A stretch of 64,000 nt of DNA from Diabrotica undecimpunctata (lineage: Eukaryota > Arthropoda > Insecta > Coleoptera > Chrysomelidae): the NCBI RefSeq assembly GCF_040954645.1, contig NC_092803.1:13145230-13209229 (forward strand). The letters run 5' to 3'. A model generated the notes under the pieces. That model worked only from the letters and a program-made list of their open reading frames with translations, ran no database searches and was not told the origin of the DNA. Every line of letters starts with the position of its first letter. Within the stretch, counting starts at the first letter, position 1. This document shows positions 56,001 through 61,539 of this stretch, piece after piece. The position numbers and the translations under genes are program-made.

Positions 56001-56410
56001 TTCGCAGAATCTTTAAAATAATCTTTTTTGAAAACCATTTTAAGAGTAGAATTAGACATGCTATAACAAAGTAGTTTCAGAACCTTATCAAAATTTTACT
56101 GTTTAATATTTTTCTCTATCTAAACCATTCATCTAGAGAACATTTTATTATATTTTATTAATTTTTTTAGGAAGTAGATGAAGAAAACGTCATTGAAGAA
56201 ACCATCCCCGAGTCATCTACCTCTAAATCAGAACTAAGTCTTCTAATCAACAGAAAATTCGAAGAATTCAAGAAAACCAGAGACATAGACTTTATTGTTA
56301 GTGATAAAATCGAAGAGATATCTACAGATAGTTCCAACAATGCTAAAACTAGTGTTCCAATAACCACCTGTAGATCAATAGGAAGGTTGCCTTCGCGGCC
56401 ATCGTTTTAA
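22638..56410 (+). CDS. Unrecognised three-exon host gene, 128 aa
   Basis: Exons 22638-22665, 52921-53039 and 56171-56410 join in phase to one open frame of 129 codons. Each internal junction has GT..AG ends (donors GTAAGT and GTAGGT; acceptors TAATTTTTAG and TTTTTTTAG). The protein starts MPSLSSPTQSMDTVYPEPM. It has a basic block (RLNRRVIPKKRRGGSTRYRT, a plausible nuclear-localisation signal), then TQPVTFSEIQEVDEEN, then an acidic and Ser/Lys-rich half and the end RSIGRLPSRPSF. There is no signal peptide, membrane segment or known catalytic motif. A polyadenylation signal lies 88 bp after the stop. I do not recognise the family. The matching splice phases over 33 kb and the TE-free character of the exons are the main evidence. 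A start at the exon 2 ATG (52923) is possible from an alternative promoter. Confidence 0.72.
22670..23685. other. Start of 30-kb intron 1, no gene seen
   Basis: AT-rich intronic sequence. A short direct repeat, AATGTATTAGAACTT, occurs at about 23618 and 23649. Confidence 0.5.
23690..24365 (-). pseudogene. piggyBac transposase C-terminal remnant
   Basis: The minus strand reads RGFHETGTI and DFSPDE, then IITRWLDNKSVTILSTYH, CRRWSKRKKEYEMVNRPKVI, FMGEVDRMLRV, STRARTKRWIIRFISHMLDL and, near 23760, DSEICSDYEDLEPKHKKRRV. This is the second half of a piggyBac transposase with a few stops. The zinc-finger tail is largely lost. It is a different family from the copy at 12063-14964. Confidence 0.85.
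24370..24885. other. Intronic spacer, no gene seen
   Basis: AT-rich. No supported feature. Confidence 0.4.
24901..25462 (+). mobile_element. Young 5'-truncated RTE copy with 12-bp duplication
   Basis: A 562-bp insertion is flanked by AAGCTAGGCTTT at 24889-24900 and 25463-25474. It carries the uninterrupted C-terminus of an RTE polyprotein: MGWAAFGKLSYFLKNQ, CIIPVLTNGAQTWTFTQAH, MLGISLKDRKRN, AKLKWKWAGHNERLQDGRW, SRGRPQMRWKDDIRKQGG and GETYIQQWKDRK, followed by a short A-rich tail. No RT core remains. The open 169-residue frame is a relic of recent insertion, not evidence of function. Confidence 0.92.
25475..26115. other. Intronic spacer, no gene seen
   Basis: Nothing recognised apart from a short GCAATACTTA duplication near 26050. 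Confidence 0.4.
26120..26320 (-). pseudogene. Non-LTR post-RT fragment
   Basis: The minus strand reads LTVEQKEGQPMHVTEMRIFR, then WISAVTKKDKI. This matches the E-x-RMLRWMSG-T-DK segment that follows the thumb in many insect CR1/RTE-like elements. Confidence 0.55.
26340..27350. other. Intronic region with one unassigned 98-aa frame
   Basis: A plus-strand frame at 26946-27242 (rich in Lys, Ile and Asn) has no recognisable domain and is probably fortuitous in AT-rich DNA. No repeat ends were found. Confidence 0.3.
27360..27975 (-). pseudogene. Penelope-like GIY-YIG endonuclease and 3' end
   Basis: From 27960 downward the minus strand reads KPKTYFGQTGRTCNKRIAEH, then TLHLSDHNHHFND, KTLKLSLLESMEINKLK and LNDQLETNSSSLLNLF. 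This is the GIY-YIG endonuclease of a Penelope-like element (the YIG motif is YFG here). A single stop breaks the frame near 27793. Below 27600 lies its 3' non-coding end, including a GTTTCAATTTCCACTTCAG-type stretch that recurs around the SINE at 53.6 kb. The RT domain is absent. Confidence 0.8.
27979..28140 (-). pseudogene. Non-LTR 3' terminal fragment
   Basis: The minus strand reads IEGKIEGRRGPGRRQITWLR, then NIKDWTGLYFQSL and EVIANLR, the closing segment of the CR1/RTE-like family seen at 41359-42474. Severely 5'-truncated, immediately beside the Penelope-like remnant. Confidence 0.75.
28180..28520. repeat. Second copy of the 20.3-kb repeat block plus satellite unit
   Basis: 28190-28285 repeats the block at 20350-20460 (CATGTTAAATCCCATAA, CATTCTGGTCATTTTT, CGTCAGACCGTGACGT). 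28365-28515 resembles one diverged ~120-bp satellite unit (AAAAGGGGAGAAGG, CATGCCATAAAGGCATTAG). Confidence 0.65.
28577..29233 (+). mobile_element. 5'-truncated RTE-like copy with 11-bp duplication
   Basis: ATGGTTGGGAA flanks both sides (28566-28576 and 29234-29244). The insert holds one open frame: MQIENVENFTYLGSVITENG, IRKAQQAFSTLNPVWRS, VLLYGCETWKV, NKCLRRIVRIFWPNTI, SRKWGWIGHTLRKN and a tail ending EALCST. A TA microsatellite follows as the 3' tail. The first six residues of the apparent frame are target DNA. No RT core. Confidence 0.9.
29245..29635 (-). other. Weak coding-like sequence, possibly jockey endonuclease
   Basis: Lies downstream (minus strand) of the Gag and endonuclease start at 29640-30450 and could be the decayed continuation, but no motif is firm. 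Confidence 0.25.
29640..30450 (-). pseudogene. Jockey-like Gag zinc knuckle and endonuclease start
   Basis: The minus-strand frame 30447-30172 ends KLVPKCKNCQLLAHTQTQF, a decayed CCHC knuckle (C-x2-C-x4-H) preceded by an RNA-binding-like stretch typical of jockey Gag proteins. A second cysteine pair (PKCINC) follows. Near 29730 the frame reads RTAT-stop-NANVINHL, which is the RTATWNANG start of the apurinic endonuclease with Trp changed to stop. The assignment rests on this order. Confidence 0.5.
30480..31515. other. Intronic spacer with a GC-richer patch
   Basis: 30730-30905 is distinctly richer in G and C and has an 84-residue open frame without recognisable domain. The rest is AT-rich. 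Confidence 0.35.
31520..31946 (-). pseudogene. RTE-like post-RT fragment
   Basis: The minus strand reads KKNRLTAIKMCVWQRSCRIP, then RRDRFRNE, then decayed sequence ending near 31525 in LNRKRWRNLETGQKRQTL, matching the order of the RTE family whose better copy is at 48452-50035. Confidence 0.65.
32000..32640 (+). pseudogene. Gypsy-type Gag remnant
   Basis: A charged coiled-coil-like N-terminal part (KRQEEEEKRRQEDEERR) is followed by broken frames reading KPPIFDGKTSW, WPVYIRQFEAA-like sequence and VEILENIPEDAQKNYETIV, then LALQLRYDNQYLKQVY. This is the PP-FDG-W..Y..QFE and L-LRYG-..L-VY pattern of insect gypsy/mdg1-type Gag. Several shifts and stops. Confidence 0.75.
32635..32990. mobile_element. 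356-bp TIR-bounded insertion in gypsy
   Basis: It starts GCCGCTGAAAAGATGGAAT and ends in the inverse with one mismatch. CTATA lies outside each end in inverted orientation. The piece separates the gypsy gag remnant from the pol remnant and has no coding potential. The superfamily and target duplication are unclear. Confidence 0.45.
33010..34440 (+). pseudogene. Gypsy pol remnant: linker and integrase
   Basis: The linker TKEDLQAEQKKDPD lies before the integrase. The H2C2 zinc domain reads GHFGINTTLTRVRERYYWV and WCKRCDLCVSNKK (33504-33750). The catalytic core begins as YLMIAMDYFFKWPKVVSLPY; about 20 residues expected before it, including the first catalytic Asp, are missing. Further decayed blocks follow: HNRTMN, LLTGREIKLSIGLLHGNLSD, VWFYQPTRMKG and the end SKPKVVQLEKL-like. 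Protease, RT and RNase H are absent. It ends just before the LTR. Confidence 0.85.
33174..33353 (+). repeat. Five ~36-bp tandem repeats inside gypsy pol
   Basis: 180 bp of head-to-tail units, each coding a variant of EQKKDPDVKLVL (three retain GAGCAGAA-AAAGAT at the start). Unit lengths are 39, 33, 36, 36 and 36, all multiples of three, so the frame was preserved while copies accumulated. Confidence 0.9.
34503..34892 (+). repeat. Gypsy LTR (3' copy)
   Basis: Starts TGTTATGTGTTAC and ends ACGTGTAACA, giving the TG..CA ends with short inverted TGTTA/TAACA. It has a TATA-like GTATATAAA at about 34677 and AATAAA at about 34756, and directly follows the pol remnant. No matching 5' LTR was found in the window. 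Confidence 0.75.
34966..35362. mobile_element. 397-bp foldback (long inverted-repeat) element
   Basis: It begins CTAGGAGTAGAAAGTACGCC and ends with the exact reverse complement. Complementarity continues with few mismatches for about 180 bp on each side. The inner part holds imperfect short tandem units (GATCAGGTCTTGA, GAACAGGTCTTAA and similar, 35101-35230). The whole unit can fold into one hairpin. No coding potential. A target duplication could not be fixed. Confidence 0.88.
35370..36590. other. AT-rich intronic spacer
   Basis: No supported gene. A short coding-like patch near 35640-35710 could not be assigned. Confidence 0.4.
36602..38004 (+). mobile_element. Internally deleted jockey-like element
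   Basis: A 36608-37095 frame gives the C-terminal part of a jockey-type Gag (APGVNNTENTTTQE, Lys-rich middle, FILNFNEICDFMENVLNS). It is followed within 50 bp by RNase H (LQIFSDASKAHDGHAAAYS, GETTAILKAL, FIWVPSHVGI) and the tail RRDQIITNRLRIGHTALTHK and VKHILIDCQYH. Endonuclease and reverse transcriptase are entirely missing. The 3' end (TAATAACCC..GGTTGATG, then poly-A) matches the copy at 12172-13209. TTATTATTCT at 36592-36601 and 38005-38014 is a likely target duplication. Confidence 0.8.
38047..39000 (-). pseudogene. Remnant of insect repeat protein with CGGQNRN motif
   Basis: Minus-strand frames read FPCEEVRSSLTYM, then RGCGGQNRNQNVLGMLYYFV, LKHKFLESGHSMMECDSMHS, AIETQKKYVAVYTMNNWLNI and, after a broken middle, LPISQQKYNYLKKLCIKN and SEFYHCYLLLP. 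I recall this CGGQNRN / SGHS-MECDS-H arrangement from widespread uncharacterised insect proteins of repeated, transposase-like character; the superfamily is uncertain. Frame is broken at least three times. Confidence 0.6.
39010..41110 (-). pseudogene. Gypsy integrase remnant split by an RTE insertion
   Basis: The first part (41110-40747) contains decayed H2C2-region sequence and ends with FERTAVDFLGPLPMKERG (integrase core start). After the RTE insertion the frame resumes at 39313 with FLNFSKWSEIAPLPNQEATT, VAEALITHVVYRH, NQGQNFESNLWQELMKILGI and KKTRTSPLHLQSG. It is a different, independent gypsy copy from the one at 32000-34892. Confidence 0.8.
39314..40733 (+). mobile_element. RTE copy with perfect 13-bp target duplication
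   Basis: Flanked by AAGTATTTGTTTC at 39301-39313 and 40734-40746. Frames give IMPKEWRGSNIVPIHKKGKK, NYRGISLINTTYKILA, FRPGRSTIDQIFTIRQMLEK, IDFKKAYHSI, GLRQGVPLSPLLFNLAL, LAFADDVDAVAQ (catalytic ADD kept), YLGATITNDN, RPAVAYGSETWMLTK, LRWAGHVIRSND, GRPRKRWKDAVKEDL and KTHEEL stop, then a GAT trinucleotide tail. There are three or four stops or shifts. The endonuclease is missing through 5' truncation. Confidence 0.93.
41359..42474 (-). mobile_element. CR1/RTE-like copy, RT nearly open
   Basis: The minus strand is continuous from NQDVFMCFIDYNKAFDKVRH through IKRGMRQGCILSPTLFNLYS, LRFADNTVLIAETLEELQ (FADN in place of YADD), YKYFGTFIN, VLLYGMESWTLN, MYRRILRISWTERVTN, RKLQYLGHITRGERYELL, KSIGRRRNSWLKNL-like and the end LRNEDGT. 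There are two stops (one before IKRG and one replacing Trp before MYRR). The 3' tail is CTT repeats. TGTCTGTA at 41351-41358 and 42475-42482 may be the target duplication. Confidence 0.88.
42490..43200. other. AT-rich intronic spacer
   Basis: No supported gene or repeat ends. Confidence 0.45.
43355..45335 (+). pseudogene. pogo/Tigger transposase with C-terminal zinc finger
   Basis: N-terminal HTH-like region (stop at 43406) continues as ATHVIDMERRFF, KMTRLAGWKWARGFLK (CENP-B-type HTH) and ISLRTPENTSLARAQAF. The DDE core follows: IFNVDESGLSTVQTRPQKVF (first Asp), FVPPAFIFPRKRL, LLLLDGHSSHKGLEVL (second Asp), FPPHCSHRVQPLDVGFF (third Asp) and FAKTGIQPFNPDIFEEW. Downstream is a Lys-rich stretch and a cysteine-rich end (ACLYCNGLYS, KCQECQSWCQSECAG, YCDLC), PHD-like. 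Breaks are one stop, about two one-base shifts near 43810 and 43970, an RTE insertion, and stops near 44490, 44790 and 44910. All three catalytic Asp remain. Confidence 0.87.
44010..44284 (-). mobile_element. RTE 3' fragment inside the pogo transposase
   Basis: The minus strand reads KRLTWYGHVRRADQDRWINR, then ITKWSPIGRRKRGRPRRSFR, DEAMSRRNLQEGDWLNWRKR and LSEGIQ stop, followed by a long TA tail (44010-44053). TTCACTATACCA on the left and TTCACTATATCA on the right form the target duplication with one difference. The C-terminal frame is intact. Confidence 0.9.
45670..46985. other. AT-rich intronic spacer
   Basis: No gene seen. A 16-bp tandem duplication (CATATGGTGACGCTCT, about 46126-46157) and a doubled ACTTACATCAAG stretch near 46800-46830 are the only repeats. 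Confidence 0.45.
46990..50770 (-). pseudogene. Jockey-like element split by an RTE insertion
   Basis: In minus-strand order: FSNQELNDAIF and SSPDNIPSIFLKNL (RT start, about 50600-50520), then MVNKRLLWYLKQNNIFDQFQ, SRFRPNRCTMDSLILLQS and IAIYLDIENGFYF. The RTE insertion (48430-50035) follows. Then ITKNGAPQGSVLSITLF-like RT sequence at 48430, a decayed middle, and RNase H (INATTRKSF, ICTDSLLSMLF, CVSSQVGIPGN in shifted frames, about 47640-47330) and IGHTRLTYGDLM near 47200. Many stops. The family resembles the two RNase H-bearing copies at 12.2 and 36.6 kb. Confidence 0.78.
48430..50035 (-). CDS. RTE-like ORF, 527 aa, lacking the YADD motif
   Basis: One uninterrupted minus-strand frame (50035-48452). 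The first few residues are flanking jockey sequence. Then come KWNREVKKDVNKAKNINWEA, ELTETLKEVKNGKSAGPGDI, SSIYKRGNKRDCSNYRGISV, EQSGFRTGRSCLDNIFILRQ, THLVFIDLEKAYDSVPLKKM, KGLKQGCCLSPTLFKIYIQE and FMGIEVGQETLYTF. Where the YADD active site should follow, the frame instead reads IHTYIL, coded by an ATGT microsatellite (48929-48953), and passes into LLWSNKIKMHTKLRVYRAIV, YGAECWMMTK, WYGHVMRMEEERWPKK and the end LKCGKRQSL. The endonuclease is lost by 5' truncation. Catalytically dead but open, so either young or not a functional gene. Likely target duplication AAGGAT plus neighbours on each side. Confidence 0.85.
50775..51235. other. AT-rich intronic spacer
   Basis: Possibly includes the decayed 5' part of the jockey-like element. 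No motif is clear. Confidence 0.35.
51240..52877 (-). mobile_element. Tc1/mariner-like element with ~260-bp inverted repeats
   Basis: It starts CAGTATGATGCAAATG after TA (51238-51239) and ends with the inverse before TA (52878-52879). The inverted repeats extend to about 51503 and from 52621, with roughly 90 percent identity by eye. The middle encodes transposase on the minus strand. The right end lies 43 bp upstream of host exon 2. Confidence 0.93.
51568..52519 (-). pseudogene. Tc1/mariner-like transposase remnant
   Basis: The N-terminal HTH region gives SKIEKKIRETGHVKDLPRNG and NPHTSSRQVALDNNIHQLTV (52519-52241). A deleted and decayed stretch follows, losing the first catalytic Asp. Then YLEFLQEYLLPQLNQLF, LWYGHDGAPPHYGVEVRNYL (second Asp) and FPGRWIGRRGLIEWHQGLQI, where SPDLTP-type sequence has decayed. 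It ends with a QFEHLL-like C-terminus. The D-GAP-H / RWIGR-GP-W pattern is of the IS630-Tc1-mariner group common in arthropods. Confidence 0.82.
52921..53039 (+). CDS. Host gene coding exon 2
   Basis: The acceptor GTTAATTTTTAG precedes CAATGGATACC. The exon codes SMDTVYPEPMSRLNRRV, PKKRRGGSTRYRT and QPVTFSEIQ, and ends at CAG|GTAGGT. Codon phases match exons 1 and 3. The basic RRVIPKKRR run is the most distinctive part. The acceptor lies close to the end of the mariner-like element. Confidence 0.78.
53240..53470 (-). pseudogene. Possible non-LTR RT fragment
   Basis: The minus strand reads IDHLYITRWLIKKSIEYIQK and a decayed F-KAF-like segment, resembling the DHI-T--QLIEKS-EYN block of RTE-like RTs. 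Weak. Confidence 0.3.
53560..54260 (-). repeat. Penelope-like 3' repeat, interrupted by a SINE
   Basis: Sequence on the two sides of the SINE (GATTTCCACTCCGG before, AAAGACGTGTTTTAAAA after) matches the uninterrupted region at about 27495-27550 in order and orientation. The remainder up to 54260 has one long minus frame without recognisable domains. Confidence 0.5.
53619..53896 (+). mobile_element. tRNA-derived SINE
   Basis: It carries a polymerase III A box (TAGCCAAGCGG, 53640-53650) and B box (GGTTCAAGCCC, 53702-53712), spaced as in a tRNA with a long variable arm, so probably Leu- or Ser-type. An unrelated body and a TA tail (53888-53896) follow. Flanking repeats AAATCGTTGTTC (53607-53618) and AAATCGTTTTC (53897-53907) mark the insertion. 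It cannot fold as a full tRNA. Confidence 0.85.
54265..56165. other. Rest of intron 2
   Basis: Mostly AT-rich. A short plus-strand coding-like patch near 55020-55140 could not be assigned. No TE ends identified. Confidence 0.4.
56171..56410 (+). CDS. Host gene coding exon 3 with stop
   Basis: The acceptor AATTTTTTTAG precedes GAAGTAGATG. It codes EVDEENVIEETIPESSTSKS, LINRKFEEFKKTRDIDFI, KIEEISTDSSNNAKTS and CRSIGRLPSRPSF, then TAA. Acidic and coiled-coil-prone in the middle, with a basic, Pro/Ser-rich end. An ATT repeat begins the 3' UTR. Confidence 0.78.
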   Translation, partial: EVDEENVIEETIPESSTSKSELSLLINRKFEEFKKTRDIDFIVSDKIEEISTDSSNNAKTSVPITTCRSIGRLPSRPSF

Positions 56411-56497
56411 TGTGTTTATTATTATTATTATTATAAATTTAGGTTTAGATTGTTATAAAAAGCTTGAGTATAGATTTTGTACCATGACAGTTGTGTA

Positions 56498-56503
56498 AAT
56501 AAA
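56498..56503 (+). terminator. Polyadenylation signal of host gene
   Basis: AATAAA 88 bp after the stop codon, followed by a GT-rich stretch (ATATGTGTTGTTATTTT) about 25 bp downstream. Confidence 0.75.
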
Positions 56504-56734
56504 CATGATATAAAAATGCGATAATATATGTGTTGTTATTTTATGCAAATTTTGTGCAAATATGGAAACTACCCTACTTCCCGTCTAGAAACTTCTACAG
56601 TTAACATCATGTCATTAAATTATGAAGACAAGCTGCTGAATTTCAACCGAGTATAGAGAGGAAGACAGACTGTTGAGAAATTGTTTCAGTATATTTAAGC
56701 GTTTCTTTTTATACTTTTTGCATTATATGAACTA

Positions 56735-57215
56735 CATCATCATCATTATTCTGACTTTATAACACTGCGTGGGTCATAGCCTTCTCAAGAATTTCTCTTC
56801 AGTGGTCTCTATCCATCGCCTTTCTCTGAAAAGCAGGTTTTTCCATATTTCGAATGTCTTCATCGATGTTCTGGGTCGAAGGAACCTTGTTCTTGGTCTT
56901 CCTCTTCTTTTGTGACCAATGGATTTATCAAGGAGCGTTTTTCTAGCTGGGTCTTTTTGTTCCATCTACATTACATGCCCGATCCACCTCAGACGTCCTA
57001 TCTTAATATGTTTTACGATATCGGGTTCCTGGTATATTCTATAAAGTTCGAAGTCGTTTCGTCTTCTCCACACTCCATTTTCATTCACTGCTTTATAGAT
57101 TTGCCTTAGTACTTTTCTTTCGAAACATCCTAACATGTTTGAACCTCTGGACCATATGTTAGGACTGGGCGTATTATTGTTTTGTAGAGTTTTATTTTTG
57201 TATTTCTCGGTGTAA
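56735..57215 (-). pseudogene. RTE-like C-terminal copy
   Basis: The minus strand reads TKIKLYKTIIRPVLTYGPEV, then ERKVLRQIYKAVNENGVWRR, DFELYRIYQEPDIVKHIKIG, RLRWIGHVM, one stop, then KRRGRPRTRF and a GATGATGATG tail. One frame change near 57135. It lies just after the host gene's 3' end. Confidence 0.82.
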
Positions 57216-57469
57216 TTGTGGGAAGCTGAATACGGGGAGCTAGTTCATACAGACGAAATATTTATTTGAAATTAGTAGACTTAGTACAGTTGCATATATG
57301 CAAAAATAACATGTAAATGATAATAAAAGCGCAAAGAACACCACTACTAAAAGTGTAAGTATAAAGTATAAGTGATAGCAGAAGTTGTACCAATCCAGTT
57401 AATGGTAAAAAAGATGGTTAATATGTACAATAAATGAAGGGAAAATACAAATAAGTTCAGGGAGAAAAG

Positions 57470-57900
57470 CAGAAAAATAAAGTGAGACAGTGGCAGACAG
57501 GGTGGTCCGAAGAAATCTCTAAAGCAAATTGGATGAGGTCGCTTATCCCAAATATAGAACCTTGGATAAATTGCAAATTTAGACACACCAACTTTCATTT
57601 TACACAGTTTTGGCAGGCCATGGCTCTTTAAGTAAGATACTTATAAAATTAAAAATACAAACGACGATCGATGCGTAATGTGTGGGCTAGAGGATCACGT
57701 AGAATATTGCGTTTTTGCTTGCAGTCAATTCTGCCAGGAAAGAGAAGTGTTGATAAAACATAGAAAGAATTACACCAGAAAACATAATAAAGAAAGCCAT
57801 AGGTAGCAAATAATACTTTAAAATGACGATGACGGTAAGGACTGTCACGGAAAATATAAAAAAGAAAGTAGAATAAAGAGGATGCTACAAATTAGGCTAA
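57470..57900 (+). pseudogene. Non-LTR RNase H/zinc-finger tail
   Basis: The plus strand reads RQWQTGWSEEISKANWMRSL, IPNIEPWINCKF, NFHFTQFWQAMALF, then CVMCGLEDHVEYCVFACSQF and QEREVL. The W-..LIP-i-.W, then fyltQ, then C-x2-C..eH..C arrangement ends R1- or I-clade polyproteins. Broken after 57780. Confidence 0.7.
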
Positions 57901-57904
57901 ACTA

Positions 57905-58885
57905 AAACAGCAAAAGGAACTGAACAATTAAGACACATACAAAAGCGACGTAATCAAAGTTGCATTCGATAAGAGAAGTTCCGAGTATGTCGTAGGAGAT
58001 AGAGGTGTTTAATGAGTGAGGTCAGATTAGCATACTTCACGTGAAGTACCAGAAGTCCCACACTACCCTAGAGCGAAAATACAGACGCAATAGTGAGCAT
58101 GAGCGCCACTTTAAAAAATGTTATTTATAATATATATCGGTACTAGATCATTGTCAGAATGTATATTACTTGTAAGGTATACTCGAGTATCTTCTATTTG
58201 GCTTTATAATTTTTTATTTACTTTTATTCAGTATATTATCGATATCCATCATCGAGCACTTAATAACAGACAATTTTCAATTTATTCTTGATAGCGAAGT
58301 ATCTTAATCCATTAACATTGTTCTCCGTTTCTTTCCAATATTTGCAAAAAAGACATATTTTAGATTCTAGTATTTAATTGAGCTCCCATAATCGTAAAGT
58401 CGGTTTTATTGCATTCGCTAAATTTTTTTCCATGTTACCAGTCGAAAATTTGTTTTAGGGATTTAAAATAATTTCTCTATAAATACTAATTTTAATATTC
58501 TTTGAAAAATATTGAGGTAGTTTCTCCTTGCATTCATCATCGCTATATAAACACCTTTCTGAGGTTATCAGTCTTCCGTCTGATTTCTTATTCACAACCA
58601 TTTGAGTTTGTGGAGCTCTTGGTAACCTCATGATGTTTGATTGACTAGCATTGACCATTCAACTCTATTTTAAGCTTTGTGATGTACTTCCGGAAGAAAA
58701 AGTCCCGTGAATTTTTTAATTTCATCAGACCATCGTGAAAAAAAGACTTAATCTTGTGTCTTCGACGATCAGTCTTTACTGCTAGTGATATTACTAAAGT
58801 ACCTCAGAACATATCTGTTCATATCAAGTTTTTGCCTTATATGTTCCAGTCCTTTTTGAGACGATGTTTCTTATATTATTAATTT
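57905..58885. other. Spacer, no gene seen
   Basis: A short minus-strand frame near 58460-58660 (PRAPQTQMVVNKKSDGRLIT) could be retroelement-derived but is not assignable. Confidence 0.35.
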
Positions 58886-58889
58886 TATA

Positions 58890-59125
58890 TTCTCTTAAGT
58901 TTTTTTTTCATGGGTCCTCTTCATGGGCAAACCCAAGTTTTTCTTTCAAAATTTGGAGTAGCAGAAATACTTTCAGTCGTTCATTTATGATATTTAGAAA
59001 AACTTTATTTGCATGTAATTTTAGAGCTATTGATCTGAAATTACTACAATCTGTTGGGGTTTCTTTTTCATAGATTAGAGTAAACACGAATTTTTTCCAT
59101 GCTCTAAATACATAACACAATATTA
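58890..59125 (-). pseudogene. Non-LTR RT finger fragment
   Basis: The minus strand reads FRAWKKFVFTLIYEKETPTD, CSNFRSIALKLHANKVFLNI and INERLKVFLLLQ, matching the P--WK-a-..LI-KKGD-.-..NFRPI.L-s-..K-f-..i-.RL block of reverse transcriptases. Confidence 0.7.
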
Positions 59126-59129
59126 GAAT

Positions 59130-60140
59130 TTGAAAAATTAGTACAAATGGGTACTCCTTTTTGATCGTTTTAATCTCTGCTTACTCCCAAATAGGAACCT
59201 AACTACTCCGATGCTTTCTTTTTATTTTTGGAAAAAGGTATTTGTAATAAAAATACACACTTTAAATAGATTTTATTGAGATTTTTGTATTGAACTAGGA
59301 GGTAGATTTTTATACAATAAATAATAGATTACGCATTAGCAATACTATCGTAAATAAATACTACAAAGAATGAAGAAGGATGAGGAAATATATTAAAACA
59401 AGATGTGTGATCAAGAATAATTTTTATCGATTATTGCTTATATTTTTATTAAACTGTTCTTATTGTTGTTCTTATTGTAAACTATTTATTTATTTCATCG
59501 TATTATTTTTTATGTTGTTTGGTATTTCTACTTTTAATTGTGATATGAAGTTGCTCATGTTGGCTAAAGCTATATTCTTGGGCTCAAACAGAATCAATAA
59601 ATAGATTTCAACCTTAGATATAAATTTAGTACTTTAGTAAATTCCAAAAAGAGTAAAATAAATACCGCCAATGTTATTAAGTGTGGTACAAAAGCTTGAA
59701 ACTTGAATAATTGATTATAAATAGAGAACGTACATACTTGCTTTTAGGAGCAAATTATTAGACATATCAACAATACCACACTACGTAAGATCTTTAAAAT
59801 TTTCTAATATATGTAAGTATTAAGTAGAAAGAACTAACAGGTGCCATAAAATATCTGTACAAAAATTTCAAGTGTTTATTAAAATTGGGACGAGAACGAA
59901 GAATTAATACAAATAGATACTTTAACATAAAATTGTCGCCCATCTCTATTACTAATTAACATATTCTTGGCGAACACATCAAAACATGAATAAAAAATTC
60001 TAAAAATGGGGAGTACCAGTAAAAAATAAATACTTATATACGCTAAATTTAAAAATAGGTCTAAGCTACACGATGAGAAAAATTTGAACAGCGAGAAAAA
60101 TCTTTACAAAAATAGAATCTAAAGGACTATCAGTAGGTTT
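59130..60140. other. AT-rich spacer
   Basis: No supported feature. Confidence 0.45.
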
Positions 60141-60149
60141 AAATCAGTA

Positions 60150-61095
60150 AAGTGTTTTGAAAAGCCCCACGAGCAAAAATATTCAACATTAGTTTCATCT
60201 TAGATTAGTTCCAAAAACAGGCTGACATGTTAGGATCTGTTTTATTGCTTAGTGAATAACAAATGCTCTCCATAAGAACCAAGATTATATAGACCTATTA
60301 GCCTAACCTAGTTTCCTTTAAAGAATATGAAAAAATACTCGTCGCTTGAAGTATATCGCTCCACGAAGATTAATTTGCTCTTTCAACCACAAAAATCCAC
60401 CATACATGAGGCATCCTCAAAAGTTGTCCTCAAGGAGTTTTATCATCTATACTGTAGTCAATAGTGTTTGTCGATCTTTTAACAAAGCTCAAACAATAAG
60501 GGTTTTGTGATCAATGATTTAATGCAATGTAATTGTGCTCAAGTGGAACCTTACAAATAATGCTTCACCTTTATCATCCGTGCATAAATGTAAGAAGAAC
60601 CTGTCTTTAGACTAATACGGGTTCAGCATTAAAAATCCGGTGACATAACTCAGCACCTACAGATTTTAATGGTTGGAATCACGCAATCCATGAAGACGCC
60701 CACAGATAATAAAACAAGGTTTTGAAATCACAAAAGTGTCTTTTATACTGATAAATAAAAATAAGGACAAGGAGTAGAAATGAGGGTTATTGACTCTACC
60801 ACAAGACTCTTAATAACTCTCGAAAATACTCAAGTATTACAGCAAATAGTCCCTCAAGCCATTGACAGAACACCAAAAAATAATTTTTTTATGGGTGACA
60901 GGACATGAAGGAGTTCTTATTAAAGAAGGATCTAATACCCATTATATTAGACTAGAGTCACTTTGCGGTGTACTAAAAACTCCGAATAGTAAAGCATGTA
61001 CAAAAATTGGAAAAGGGACTTTGCGTAGTCTACTTATAAAACATTCCAAGCCAAGGGCAAGCAAAACAGTTATATCAAATTTATGGTCGCTACGC
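60150..61095 (+). pseudogene. R1-like RT and RNase H remnant
   Basis: A decayed RT palm reads LKSCPQGVLSSIL and FVDLLTKLK (about 60420-60500). It is followed by an RNase H part with KIIFLWVTGHEGVLIKEGSN, then RLESLCGVLKTP (60862-61098). The TGHEGV..A-..AREGS / PE-CGV order fits insect R1/I-like elements with RNase H. Confidence 0.65.
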
Positions 61096-61099
61096 TAAA

Positions 61100-61415
61100 A
61101 TAAATTTGGAATATCAGTATACCACACTTGGATCATATCTCAACAAAAATTGTCGAACTCAAATTGAGCTTCGCAGGCAACACTGCTAGACAAAAAAAAA
61201 TTGGAATGCCCAATAGAACATCGAAAACCTTACAAAACCTTACAAACCTTACAAAGGTATACGATCAAGAGGAAGAACACAGGTGAGATGGGTAGATGAT
61301 TTAAAAAAAATAGCCGGAACATATTGGAAGTATGCTGCTCGGAATAGACATCGATGAAAGGAGTTGGGACTGGCTTATGTCCAAAAATGGACGACAGAAG
61401 ATTAAGAAGAAGAAC
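61100..61415 (+). pseudogene. RTE-like 3' fragment
   Basis: Shifted frames read QIELRR and AGNTARQKKIG, then GRTQVRWVDDLKKIAGTYWK and GLAYVQKWTTED, then a GAAGAA tail. Same family as the copy at 24901-25462. Confidence 0.75.
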
Positions 61416-61539
61416 TCAGAGTAATCTGAGATGCGTATTGTGACCTTATCACTATAAAATGGCTCCTAAATTTTGTGAAAACACAGAGAACCTGCTAGAA
61501 AACTACCAGAACCTTAGAACATACTAATGTCTATCACAT

